Counted from the first letter of the stretch, positions 7,904 to 15,909 are shown. The stretch is DNA of 17,010 bases from Gammaproteobacteria bacterium (GCA_028817255.1 JAPPQA010000138.1:1-17010); one strand, 5' to 3'. Notes: a model not told the origin generated them from the sequence alone. Translations and numbers: made by a program.

Positions 7904-7909
7904 GAGGAA
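7904..7909 (+). promoter_or_regulatory. Shine-Dalgarno selecting the rodA start
   Basis: GAGGAA lies seven bases before the ATG at 7917. It favours this ATG over the in-frame TTG at 7863, which has no ribosome-binding sequence and would add 18 Pro/Arg-rich residues with no family match. Confidence 0.7.
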
Positions 7910-7916
7910 ACTGACG

Positions 7917-9020
7917 ATGGCCTTCCCGCAACATGGCGCTCGCGGTTCCCGGCTTTCCTGGCGGCGCTTCCGGCTGGACTGGACGATTTTCCTGTGCGCC
8001 GTGTCCATTTGCCTGATCGGCCTGGCGGCCATCTACAGCGCCAGCGCCGGCGATCCCGCGCAGCTGACTCGCCAACTTTTCCATGTGACCCTGGCCCTGG
8101 CGGCGATGATCCTGTTTGCGCGGGTGGATATCGGGACCTACCGCCGGTATTCGCCGCTGCTGTATCTGCTTTCCGTCGGGTTGCTGGTCTTCAGCCTGGT
8201 TGGCGGCAGTTCCGACACCGACATCCGACGCTGGATTGACCTGGGCTTCGTCAGCTTTCAGCCCTCGGAACTGACCAAGCTCACGCTGCCGATGTTCCTC
8301 TGTTGGCTGGCCGTTTGGCGGGGGCTTCCGGTGCGCGCGGGCACGGCGGCGCTGGCGCTGATTTGCCTGGCCGTTCCCGTATTCCTGGTCGCCAAGCAGC
8401 CCGATCTCGGCACCGCGCTGCTGCTCACCGCCGTCGGCCTGGGCGCGCTGCTGGTGGTCGGCATTTCGTGGCGGTTGGTCGGCGGGATCGGCATCGCGTC
8501 TTTCTTGAGCGTACCGTTGGTGTGGTCCTTTCTGCACGACTACCAGAAACGCCGTCTGCTGTTCTTTTTCGACCCCGAAAGGGATCCCCTTGGCGCCGGA
8601 TACCACGTCATGCAGTCGGAGATCGCGATCGGGTCCGGGGGGATGTATGGCAAGGGATGGCTGAACGGCACCCAGTCCTACCTGGAATTTCTGCCGGAGC
8701 GTTCTACGGATTTCATATTCTCCGTTTTCTGCGAGGAATTCGGCTTCATGGGCTTTCTGGCGCTGTTGGCCGCCTATATCGCGGTCATTCTGCGGGGGGC
8801 CTTTATCGCCCTGGGGTGCAAGGATATGTACGGGCGCACGCTGTGCATCTCCCTGGTATTCGCTTTGTTTCTCTGCATGTACGTGAACATGAGCATGGCG
8901 TCCGGCCAGTTGCCGGTGGTGGGAGTCCCGCTGCCGCTGGTCAGCATGGGGGGGACGGCGATGGTGAGTTCCGCCATGATGCTGGGCATTGTCATGTCCG
9001 TGGCCAGGCATGGCCGCTGA
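7917..9020 (+). CDS. rodA: SEDS peptidoglycan glycosyltransferase RodA
   Basis: RodA polymerises lipid II into glycan strands in the inner membrane and pairs with PBP2. From the ATG at 7917 the protein is 367 residues (E. coli 370), with about ten membrane helices. SEDS landmarks are clear: RRWIDLGFVSFQPSELTKL, AKQPDLGTALLL, SEIAIGSGGMYGKGW, and FLPERSTDFIFSVFCEEFG, where Asp265 corresponds to the catalytic Asp of E. coli RodA. PLPLVSMGGTAM follows near the C-terminus. The usual PERHTDF is PERSTDF here. The 87-base gap after mrdA is the longest in this part of the cluster and shows no feature beyond the ribosome-binding site. The 3' end overlaps mltB by 11 bases. Confidence 0.95.
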   Translation: MAFPQHGARGSRLSWRRFRLDWTIFLCAVSICLIGLAAIYSASAGDPAQLTRQLFHVTLALAAMILFARVDIGTYRRYSPLLYLLSVGLLVFSLVGGSSDTDIRRWIDLGFVSFQPSELTKLTLPMFLCWLAVWRGLPVRAGTAALALICLAVPVFLVAKQPDLGTALLLTAVGLGALLVVGISWRLVGGIGIASFLSVPLVWSFLHDYQKRRLLFFFDPERDPLGAGYHVMQSEIAIGSGGMYGKGWLNGTQSYLEFLPERSTDFIFSVFCEEFGFMGFLALLAAYIAVILRGAFIALGCKDMYGRTLCISLVFALFLCMYVNMSMASGQLPVVGVPLPLVSMGGTAMVSSAMMLGIVMSVARHGR

Positions 9021-10038
9021 ACGGGCCGCGGAACGCCGGGGCGCGCGGTTGCGCGCGCTCGCGGCCGTCCTGCTGCTGCCGTTGCTGGCCGCGGCGGCCC
9101 GCGCCGAAACGCTGGACCGCGACCGGGTAGCCCTGTTCGTCGAACGCATGGTCGGCGAGCACGGTTACAGCCGCGAACTGCTGGAAGAGGCGTTCCGCGG
9201 CGTCTCCGTTTCCCGCGAAGTGCTGGAACGGATTCGCAGGCCGGCCGAGAAATTGGCATGGGGAGATTACCGGAAGATCTTCGTTACCCCGCAAAGGGTG
9301 GAACAGGGGGTCGAATTTCTGCGCCGCCATGCGGAAGTGCTGGGCAGGGCGGAGGAGGTTTACGGCGTGCCCCCGGAGATCGTCGCCGCGATCATCGGCA
9401 TTGAGACCTACTACGGGAAGAACAAGGGCCGGCACGGCGTGCTTGCCGCCCTGGGCACGCTGGCCTTCCATTACCCTCCCCGGGCCGCGTTTTTCGAGAA
9501 GGAACTGGAGCAGTATCTGCTCCTGACGCGCGAGCGGGGGCTCGAGCCGAAGACGCTCAAGGGTTCCTATGCCGGGGCGATGGGAATTCCCCAGTTCCTG
9601 TCCAGCAGTTACCGTAATTATGCCGTGGACTTCGACGGCGACGGCAATATTGACATATGGCAGTCCTACGAAGATGCCGTGGGCAGTGTGGCGAACTACC
9701 TCAGCCGGCACGGCTGGAGCGGGGGGCGTCCCGTCGCCTCCCCGCTGCGGATGGACGACTCGCTCTACGACCGGCTCAAGCTGGAGGGCGACGGCGCGGA
9801 GCTGCGCGTCCGCACCGAGCGCCTGCCTTTCGTCCGCGGCGCGCCGCTGCTGGCGGACGCGGAAGCGCAGGTGCTCAGGCTGGTCTCCGGCGGGGGTAAC
9901 GAGTACTGGGCCGGTTTCGACAATTTCGGAGTGATCAAACGCTACAATCGTAGCGACCTGTATGCGATGGCCGTGGCCCGGCTCGGGGAATTGCTGAAGG
10001 GCGGCGGCGCGCGCGGAGAGCGTGGGGAGGAACGATGA
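9010..10038 (+). CDS. mltB: Lytic murein transglycosylase B (MltB family)
   Basis: MltB cleaves peptidoglycan glycan strands and forms 1,6-anhydro-MurNAc ends in the periplasm. From ATG 9010 the protein is 342 residues. It has a signal peptide with a hydrophobic core LAAVLLLPLLAAAA and a likely signal peptidase I site ARA|ET after residue 32. There is no lipobox, whereas E. coli MltB is a lipoprotein. Catalytic Glu132 lies in AIIGIETYYGKNKG. The blocks GSYAGAMGIPQFLSSSY, the calcium-loop-like DFDGDGNIDIW (from Asp207) and SVANYLSRHGW are typical. The ATG overlaps rodA by 11 bases; an in-frame TTG at 8989 is an alternative. The stop overlaps rlpA as ATGA. The rodA-mltB-rlpA order is common in proteobacteria. 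Confidence 0.94.
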   Translation: MAAERAAERRGARLRALAAVLLLPLLAAAARAETLDRDRVALFVERMVGEHGYSRELLEEAFRGVSVSREVLERIRRPAEKLAWGDYRKIFVTPQRVEQGVEFLRRHAEVLGRAEEVYGVPPEIVAAIIGIETYYGKNKGRHGVLAALGTLAFHYPPRAAFFEKELEQYLLLTRERGLEPKTLKGSYAGAMGIPQFLSSSYRNYAVDFDGDGNIDIWQSYEDAVGSVANYLSRHGWSGGRPVASPLRMDDSLYDRLKLEGDGAELRVRTERLPFVRGAPLLADAEAQVLRLVSGGGNEYWAGFDNFGVIKRYNRSDLYAMAVARLGELLKGGGARGERGEER

Positions 10039-10925
10039 AACGATACGACGAAAATCCGGCGCGGCGCCCGGCAGGGTATGCCTGCGTTCTGTCGCTGGCG
10101 CTGGCCGGCGGTTGCGGGTTCCTGGACAGCAAGCGGGAAGCGCCTTACCGAACCCTGGACCCGGAATCCATCTCCGATGTAGTGCCGCGCGCGGAGCCGC
10201 GCAGCAAATACGGGAACCCTCCTTCCTACGAAGTCCTGGGCAAACGCTACTATGTCATGGAGAGCAGCGAGGGATACGTGGCGCGGGGCATCGCCTCCTG
10301 GTACGGCAAGAAATTCCACGGCCGGCGGACTTCCAGCGGCGAGACCTACGACATGTACCGGATGACCGCCGCCCACAAGGAACTGCCGTTGCCGACTTAC
10401 GTGCAAGTGCGCAACCTGGAGAATGGCAAGAGCGCCATCGTCAAGGTCAACGACAGGGGCCCCTTCCATGACGACCGGATCATTGACCTCTCCTATGCCG
10501 CGGCGGTTAAGATCGGCGTGCATACCGCGGGGACGGCGATGGTGGAGGTCAGGGCGCTCGAGCCGGCGGACGCTGGCGGCGGGCGACGGGATGCGGGACG
10601 GCATGGCGGCGCCGCGCAGCCGCCCTCGAAGCCTGTTGCCAAGCCCGCCAGGGAAGCTGCCGCGGAGCCGCCGCGGGACGCGCGCCGGGAAGACCGGCTG
10701 TTCGTGCAGGTGGGCGCCTACCGGGATTACCGCAATGCCAGGAGCATAGAGCGCCGCCTGAACGATTCGGGCATCTCCCGGGTCGAGATCTTCTGGGAGG
10801 AAGCGGGAGACGACGCCCGGCTGTACAAGGTTCAGATCGGGCCGCTGGCGGACCGGCGGGAAGCGGAGCGGATGGTGGACCGGCTGTTCGATCTTGGGAT
10901 TGATGGCGTCTTTTCCCTGGACTGA
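10035..10925 (+). CDS. rlpA: Septal-ring lytic transglycosylase RlpA, lipoprotein-like
   Basis: RlpA family proteins bind denuded peptidoglycan glycans, and the Pseudomonas enzyme cleaves them. The 296-residue protein has an N-terminal hydrophobic stretch ending ALAGGC with Cys27, a plausible though imperfect lipobox (Ala rather than Leu at -3). The double-psi beta-barrel domain spans about 84-185: GIASWYGKKFHGRRTSSGETYD and KVNDRGPFHDDRIIDLSYAAA. Glu103 and Asp140 occupy the positions reported as essential in Pseudomonas RlpA. A low-complexity Gly/Ala/Pro/Arg linker (about 186-218) leads to a C-terminal SPOR domain (about 221-296: LFVQVGAYRDYRNA, YKVQIGPLADRREAE). Translation is coupled to mltB through ATGA, with GGGGAGGAACG as the ribosome-binding site. 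Confidence 0.95.
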   Translation: MKRYDENPARRPAGYACVLSLALAGGCGFLDSKREAPYRTLDPESISDVVPRAEPRSKYGNPPSYEVLGKRYYVMESSEGYVARGIASWYGKKFHGRRTSSGETYDMYRMTAAHKELPLPTYVQVRNLENGKSAIVKVNDRGPFHDDRIIDLSYAAAVKIGVHTAGTAMVEVRALEPADAGGGRRDAGRHGGAAQPPSKPVAKPAREAAAEPPRDARREDRLFVQVGAYRDYRNARSIERRLNDSGISRVEIFWEEAGDDARLYKVQIGPLADRREAERMVDRLFDLGIDGVFSLD

Positions 10926-10934
10926 GAACGGCGG

Positions 10935-10946
10935 GCGGGCGCCCGC
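10935..10946. repeat. 12-bp perfect palindrome after rlpA
   Basis: GCGGGCGCCCGC lies in the 39-base gap between rlpA and the acyltransferase gene. It could form a short stem but has no T-tract, so I do not call it a terminator. It may slow transcription or be chance in GC-rich DNA. Confidence 0.4.
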
Positions 10947-10964
10947 TGTCTTCATGACGCGGTA

Positions 10965-11849
10965 GTGCTGTACCGGGCGGTGTTACTGTTCCTGGAGGTC
11001 TTGCGCTGGCTGCCGTCGCGGGCGCGGGCGTTGCTGGGCCGTATGGCCGGTTGGGCGGCGCACAGCCTTGTCTCCCGCCGCCGGGAGATCGTGATGCGCA
11101 ACCTGGAACTGTGTTTCCCGCGGCTGGATGCGGATGCGAGACGCCAATTTGCCAGGGAAAACTTTCGCGCCGCCGGCGTGAGTTTCCTGGATTTTCTCTG
11201 GCTGATCGCGACCCGCATGAAGGAAGGCCGCAGCTTTATACGGCTCGAGGGGGGCCAGTACCTGAAACAACTCGGGGACGGTCCCGTGATCTTCCTGGCG
11301 CCGCATTTCTTCGGCATGATAAGCGGTTTTTTGCGCATCCGCCTCGAACGCGAGGCGGCCGTATTCATGAAGGAGCCGCATAGCCCTTTGTCCCGGAAAT
11401 TTCTGCGCGACTCCGCGCAACGGCTGCAGGTCGTTTATTTCTCGAACCGCGACCCCTTCTCGCGCGTATTGCGGTGGCTCAAGGAGGGGAATTCCCTCTA
11501 CTACCTTCCCGACGTCAATGCGCCCCCGGGGGGCGGCACGGTGTTCGCCCCTTTGCTGGGCGTCGAGGAGGCCGCCACCATGACCTCGCTTTCCCGCCTG
11601 GCCAGAGCGACGGGCGCCCTGGTGCTGCCCTGCGTTACGTACATGCGCGAGGAGGGGGGATATACCCTGCACTTGCACCCTCCGTGGCGGGATTTCCCTA
11701 CCGGGGACGATCTGGCGGACGCCAGGCGCATGAACCGCTTTCTGGAGGAGAGCATCAAACAGGCGCCGAGCGAGTACTTCTGGCTGCACCGCCGCTTCAA
11801 GACCCGTCCCCCGGGTGCGCCGCCGCTGTACGGCCCGAAGGGCTGCTGA
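10965..11849 (+). CDS. LpxL/HtrB-family acyltransferase with an altered HX4(D/E) motif
   Basis: The protein belongs to the lipid A secondary acyltransferase family, which moves acyl chains from acyl-ACP to lipid A precursors at the inner membrane; some members act on phospholipids or other lipids. It is 294 residues from GTG 10965. Recognisable blocks are RRREIVMRNLELCFP, SLYYLPDVNAPPGGGTVFAPLLG and the C-terminal APSEYFWLHRRFKTRPPG. The catalytic motif is unusual. Family members have His-x4-Asp/Glu, but here it reads HFFGMI, with His114 and Ile119 where the acid should be. Activity may be lost, may use another residue, or may differ in substrate. It replaces the dacA gene often found between rlpA and dat, and lies 39 bases after rlpA and 58 before dat. 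Confidence 0.85.
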   Translation: MLYRAVLLFLEVLRWLPSRARALLGRMAGWAAHSLVSRRREIVMRNLELCFPRLDADARRQFARENFRAAGVSFLDFLWLIATRMKEGRSFIRLEGGQYLKQLGDGPVIFLAPHFFGMISGFLRIRLEREAAVFMKEPHSPLSRKFLRDSAQRLQVVYFSNRDPFSRVLRWLKEGNSLYYLPDVNAPPGGGTVFAPLLGVEEAATMTSLSRLARATGALVLPCVTYMREEGGYTLHLHPPWRDFPTGDDLADARRMNRFLEESIKQAPSEYFWLHRRFKTRPPGAPPLYGPKGC

Positions 11850-11907
11850 GGCGCCGACGCCCCCTGCGGCGGCGCCGTACGATGAGGCCCGTTCCAAGAC
11901 CCCCGAC

Positions 11908-12756
11908 ATGGCGATAGCCTACCTTGATGGCGGCTACCTGCCCTTGGCGGAGGCTCGCGTCTCCGTGCTGGACCGCGGCTTTCTCTTCGGGGACGGAGTA
12001 TATGAGGTGATACCGGTGCGCGACGGGCGGCCCTGTCTGCTGGAGCGCCACCTGGAACGGCTGCGCGCCAGCCTGCGGGAGATCGAAATAGATTGCGAGG
12101 TTGATTCCGGCCAGTGGCGGGAAGTGCTGGGGCGGCTGATAGAGGCTCACGACTACCGGCGGAAATCGCTGTACGTGCAGGTCACGCGCGGCGTGTCCAG
12201 ACGGGCGCACTGGGTGGATACCGGCGCGCCGCCGACCGTGTTCGCCATGTGCGACGAGGTGGCGGAACGCGATTACGGCGCCGGGCTCGCCGCCATTGTT
12301 TGCGAGGATATCCGGTGGCGCCGGTGCCACATCAAGGCCATCACTTTGTTGCCCAACGTGCTGTTGCGCCGCCGCGCCGCCCGGGCCGGGGCGGACGAGG
12401 CGATCCTGCTGCGCGAGGAACGGGTTACCGAGGGGGCGGCGAGCAACGTGTTCGCGGTCAACGACGGCATCGTCCGCACGCCCGGCAAGGACGGGACGAT
12501 CCTCCCCGGCATCGCCCGCGATGTCTTGGTCGAGGCCCTGCATCGCGACGGCCGGGAGTGCCGGGAATCCGGCATATCGTTGCCGCAACTCCAGACGGCG
12601 GAAGAAATATGGCTTACCAGCTCGACCATGCAGGTTGCGCCGGTGGTGCGCCTGGACGGTTGCCCGGTCGGCGGCGGCAGGCCGGGAGCGCTGTGGCGCG
12701 CTGCCCTCGAGCTCTACCGGCGCCACGAGCGGCGGCTCTCCGCCGGGGACGATTGA
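11908..12756 (+). CDS. dat: D-alanine aminotransferase (class IV PLP enzyme)
   Basis: The enzyme exchanges the amino group between D-alanine and 2-oxoglutarate to give D-glutamate and pyruvate, supplying D-amino acids for peptidoglycan. From ATG 11908 it is 282 residues, the length of Bacillus D-amino acid transaminase. The N-terminal block VLDRGFLFGDGVYEVIPV, PLP Lys143 in HIKAITLLPNVLLR, and EGAASNVFAV are class IV features. The carboxylate-binding Arg-x-His pair of D-specific enzymes is present (Arg99 and His101 in TRGVSRRAHW), which favours D-alanine over branched-chain transamination (IlvE). The frame is open further upstream, but those codons overlap the acyltransferase gene and look non-coding. 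It closes the plus-strand cluster; ybeD and lipB, often next in gammaproteobacteria, do not follow. Confidence 0.9.
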   Translation: MAIAYLDGGYLPLAEARVSVLDRGFLFGDGVYEVIPVRDGRPCLLERHLERLRASLREIEIDCEVDSGQWREVLGRLIEAHDYRRKSLYVQVTRGVSRRAHWVDTGAPPTVFAMCDEVAERDYGAGLAAIVCEDIRWRRCHIKAITLLPNVLLRRRAARAGADEAILLREERVTEGAASNVFAVNDGIVRTPGKDGTILPGIARDVLVEALHRDGRECRESGISLPQLQTAEEIWLTSSTMQVAPVVRLDGCPVGGGRPGALWRAALELYRRHERRLSAGDD

Positions 12757-12855
12757 AGCGGGATCGAGCTGGCGGGCGGCGCCGACCCGGGACGGCCTCG
12801 AGTAGGGAGATCAGGTCGCCTCGCCAGCATTCCGAGCGGCGGGAACCGGCAGGAC

Positions 12856-12901
12856 CGCCCGGTGCGGGCTCGCATCCTTCCGCTTCGGGCGGCACCGGGC
12901 G
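12856..12901. terminator. Candidate hairpin between convergent operons
   Basis: A perfect 10-bp inverted repeat, CGCCCGGTGC at 12856-12865 and GCACCGGGCG at 12892-12901, encloses a 26-base loop. Inside the loop is a smaller stem, CCGC/GCGG around TTCGG. It lies between the convergent dat and ELM1-family genes, where a two-way terminator is expected. No T-tract follows on either strand, so an intrinsic terminator is uncertain. Confidence 0.35.
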
Positions 12902-12928
12902 CTGCCGGGTCCGCACGGCGCGGCGGGA

Positions 12929-13936
12929 CTATCTTTCGCCGCCGCTGCGCGCACGATACGCGTTCCAGATAAAGGTGGCGGCGCGGGCAGTTTCGTTCAA
13001 TCCCGGTGGCCGCCATTCGGCGAACTCCCCCTCCCATCGGCGCGCCAAGTTGCGCGCGACGAGTTCGTCGCCGAAGCGCCGGAATTTTTTCGCCGCCCGC
13101 CCGAATTCGTTCTTCAGTGGAAGTTCTGCGATATAAACTGGTTTGGCGGCGGCACATGCCTCGCTCAGCATATTGACTGAATCGCCGGTCGCCAGCAGGC
13201 GGTCGGAGGCGGCCAGGATGTCCAGGTACGGGTTTTCATCGCCTTCGCCGTCGTAGAAAAAACAACGGTCGCCGGAGAAAGAATCGGCCAGCGCGCGCCG
13301 GGCCTCCGGTCCGGTGCGCCGCGACGCGGTGGCCAGAATGCCGCCCGCGGGATCGGCGCGCAACGCCGCTGCCGCCAACTCGCGGCAGAATTGCGGCGTC
13401 AGGGAAAAGGCGCGGTTGTCGCCGCCGATCAGCACGGCGGTGCGCGGCGCGGGGATCGCGGCGAATCTTTTTCGTGCCGCGTCTTGCCGGGCGGTCAGCG
13501 CCTCTGCATCTATTGTGCCCGTCGCTCCCAGGATTGGGAGCGTTTTTGCGGCTGGATTCTTTTCCATGGCGCAAAGTTCCGCTACGGAGTAATCGTGACG
13601 TGGGGCGACAATGGCGTCGAATCGTTTTGCGTCGGCGCGCGGACGCTGTATGCAAACAGCAAAGGCGCCATGAGTTTTTTTTCTTGCCAGCGCTGCCGCC
13701 AGCGATTTCGCCCCGCAACAGACGACCATGTCGGCATGCGCGTCGCCGTGAATCTTATAAAGCCGAAGTTCGGCGGCCAGCGTCGGCGGCAGAATATTCG
13801 CCGCTCCCGGCGCGGAAACGATGCTGTGTGCGACTTCGCAGCCGCCGAGTGCCGCAATTTTTCGCGCCAGCCCGTACGCTTGATTCGCCATGCCGGCACC
13901 GCCGTCGGTCAGGGTCCGAATCAGCGGCGGGGTCAT
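12929..13936 (-). CDS. ELM1-family protein (GT-B-like, function unknown)
   Basis: The 335-residue product matches the ELM1/GtrOC1-type family, annotated after the plant mitochondrial fission factor ELM1 but in bacteria resembling GT-B nucleotide-sugar-dependent enzymes. Visible family marks are an N-terminal LTDGGAGMANQAYGLARKI (cf. DGKxGHxNQ), IQRPR (about 96-100), the Gly-rich strand LIGGDNRAFSLT (169-180), TASRRTGPE (203-211) and NPYLDILAASDRLLATGDSVNMLSEA (starting at 235), followed by KPVYIAELP. This last region corresponds to the nucleotide-sugar-binding half of GT-B folds. It has no signal peptide, so it is probably cytosolic. It is the last gene of the minus-strand trio, 31 bases after the 637-residue protein. 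The substrate is not predictable; glycosyl transfer is inference. Confidence 0.8.
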   Translation of the reverse strand: MTPPLIRTLTDGGAGMANQAYGLARKIAALGGCEVAHSIVSAPGAANILPPTLAAELRLYKIHGDAHADMVVCCGAKSLAAALARKKTHGAFAVCIQRPRADAKRFDAIVAPRHDYSVAELCAMEKNPAAKTLPILGATGTIDAEALTARQDAARKRFAAIPAPRTAVLIGGDNRAFSLTPQFCRELAAAALRADPAGGILATASRRTGPEARRALADSFSGDRCFFYDGEGDENPYLDILAASDRLLATGDSVNMLSEACAAAKPVYIAELPLKNEFGRAAKKFRRFGDELVARNLARRWEGEFAEWRPPGLNETARAATFIWNAYRARSGGER

Positions 13937-13967
13937 GGTTGCGGACGTATCTTCGTCGCTGGCGGCT

Positions 13968-15881
13968 TCAAAAACCGAACATGTGATCGAATGCGAATGC
14001 GTCGCCGACCTGTGCGCCGTGATAGCCGAACAGGCGGCAGGTGATATCGCGAATCGTCAGGTACGATTGTTTTCCCGCCTCTTGCAGTTGTCCGGCGTCG
14101 AATAAATCTTGACAGCAAAAGTAGAGGGAACCGCCAGCAGCAATGCGAACGGTTTTTTCGGCGATGACTTCTCCGCGCCGGTTTTTCAGTTGTAAATGGG
14201 TGTCGCTTTGGGGGTTCCACCGCGTACTGACTGGATAAATCAGGTGGCAGAACGTTCGGACGGGCAGAGGCGAAATACGTAAAAACAACCGCGTGGTCAG
14301 TCCTGGCGGCGGGCCTTTGTACGATTGCGGCTCGTTCTTATAGGTTAAAAGATGGTTAAACATGTGGGCGCCGAAACTTGTCTCGGCCATGTGTCCCGCG
14401 GATTTATGGGTGTAGCGAAAAAGCGCGTGCAGCCAGCCGTCACCATCGCCGCCATCAGAAAAATCGTAAACTAGTTCTACATGGCCGGATTCGCTTTCGT
14501 TTAATGTCGCGGCAAATTCGGATAGATTTAACAAGGACTGGTGGTCGCGCGGCAGGCAGCCAAGAAAACGGCGGGCCATTTCCTTGCCCGAGGAATTATA
14601 GGCAACGGCGGCAAGCGGCAGGTTTTTTTGCGCGGTGGACATCGGCGTCGGCAGGCATTCGCTGGTAAATTCCGTACGCGGCAAAATTGGCGCCGGCAAA
14701 ATGTATCCCTTGCCGAGCCATTTTGACAACCGCGGAAGATTTTTATCAGTTGACAAATCGACGCGCTCCACATTGGCGTGATTGATGCGGCGTCGGCCCG
14801 TGCTATTGATTACCTCATAACGCGGGCGCACAAAATGTCGGCCAGCGCGGACTTCTATTTGCGCCGGCCATTTTACTTCCGGCAGCAGTTTGCCTAGATT
14901 GATCGCACACGTGGCGAAGGGCGAGATTTCCTCGGCAAAAGTTTCGATTTTGTCGCAACCCATGCGGTTGACGCCTATGGCATGGGCGGGAATCGGTGAC
15001 GGGTGAGAATTTTGCACCCACAGGACGACTGAATCGCCGTCACCGGGGGCGGGAATGCCGGCGTATAAATCGGCAGGCCACGAGTTGGCGTCGTGAGTGC
15101 ACGAGAGCTCGGTTGTCTCCGCTGCGAAATCGCCGTAGGAATCGGCAACATATTTTACAATGTCGTGTCCGGCAGCGCGTACCACATGCAAGAACACTTG
15201 CCCGCAAAAATCGGGCAGGTTGAATTCTCTTCTGAATTGCGCACTGTCCAGACAAAAGGACTCGTTGGCCGATCCGAGCGATTTTTCAAAGTCGGCTAGC
15301 GCGCGTCCGTTGCCGTCGAAAAGCCGTCCCCAGACAAAAGGCTCTTTCGCGCCGTAGGCGCTCCAATAGTTGGCGGTGGTCAGTCGCGTGTGGGCGTTTT
15401 CCTGCGCGCGAAAAAAAAGCAGATTGGTGGTGAAATTAAGCGGGTTTAAATAGCGTCGCGCATCCGACAAAAATCGCTCCGGCAGGCGCATTTCGTCCAG
15501 CGTAACGATTTCGCAGCCGGCGGGTGCGGCGTGGGCGATTTGCGCGACCACCGGGGCGGAATCGAAAATCGGCACGAACAGCAGGTCGGCGCCATCGCCG
15601 GCGAGGGCGGTAATCGGGCGCGTTTCCAGCCCCAGAGTCGGCATGTCGAAGCGCGCGACATCCTGCGCATAAACGGCGGAAAAATCATCGCCGGCGAGGG
15701 GATGAATGGCCGCGAATGCAGTCAGCGTATTTTGCGAGTCGTAAGCGGCGGCGCAACGGGCCGCTTTTATTTTTTCGACAATCGCCCGCGCCGCGTCCAG
15801 GCACAGCGGATGCCCGACGGCCTTGAAAAATACGGAGCCCTTGCCGGTGAGGTTGCAGAATGTTTCGATGGCGAGAGCCAT
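13968..15881 (-). CDS. Unassigned 637-residue protein with repeated beta-sandwich-like units
   Basis: I do not recognise this protein. It has no signal peptide or membrane helix. The first 165 residues look like a mixed alpha/beta domain (LFVPIFDSAPVVAQIAH, CEIVTLDEMRLPERFL). The rest seems to hold four diverged units, at about 170-255, 285-360, 420-492 and 528-620. Each has a hydrophobic strand, a turn with Gly, a strand leading to a hydrophobic N/D/S-L block, then another strand near a Tyr: LFDGNGRALADF, GVNRMGCDKIETF, AYNSSGKEMARRF, LKNRRGEVIAEKT. Conserved-looking islands are HFVRPRYEV (349-357), INHANVERVDL (366-376) and GKGYILPAPILP (390-401). The start ATG follows AAAGGGAC, a weak ribosome-binding site, 28 bases after the oxygenase stop. 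It is co-oriented with the oxygenase and ELM1-family genes, which suggests a shared task. Confidence 0.85.
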   Translation of the reverse strand: MALAIETFCNLTGKGSVFFKAVGHPLCLDAARAIVEKIKAARCAAAYDSQNTLTAFAAIHPLAGDDFSAVYAQDVARFDMPTLGLETRPITALAGDGADLLFVPIFDSAPVVAQIAHAAPAGCEIVTLDEMRLPERFLSDARRYLNPLNFTTNLLFFRAQENAHTRLTTANYWSAYGAKEPFVWGRLFDGNGRALADFEKSLGSANESFCLDSAQFRREFNLPDFCGQVFLHVVRAAGHDIVKYVADSYGDFAAETTELSCTHDANSWPADLYAGIPAPGDGDSVVLWVQNSHPSPIPAHAIGVNRMGCDKIETFAEEISPFATCAINLGKLLPEVKWPAQIEVRAGRHFVRPRYEVINSTGRRRINHANVERVDLSTDKNLPRLSKWLGKGYILPAPILPRTEFTSECLPTPMSTAQKNLPLAAVAYNSSGKEMARRFLGCLPRDHQSLLNLSEFAATLNESESGHVELVYDFSDGGDGDGWLHALFRYTHKSAGHMAETSFGAHMFNHLLTYKNEPQSYKGPPPGLTTRLFLRISPLPVRTFCHLIYPVSTRWNPQSDTHLQLKNRRGEVIAEKTVRIAAGGSLYFCCQDLFDAGQLQEAGKQSYLTIRDITCRLFGYHGAQVGDAFAFDHMFGF

Positions 15882-15909
15882 TTCCAGTCCCTTTGAGCAG
15901 GCGCGGAGG

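Noticed and set aside
6039..9149. A 1036-codon minus-strand open frame
   Set aside because: It lies fully antisense to mrdA and rodA, whose motifs are intact. Its translation is His/Arg/Gln/Pro-rich and low complexity, as expected from an antisense frame of GC-rich coding DNA.
10935..10946. Terminator between rlpA and the acyltransferase gene
   Set aside because: The palindrome is only 12 bp with no T-tract, and the genes are closely spaced in the same direction.
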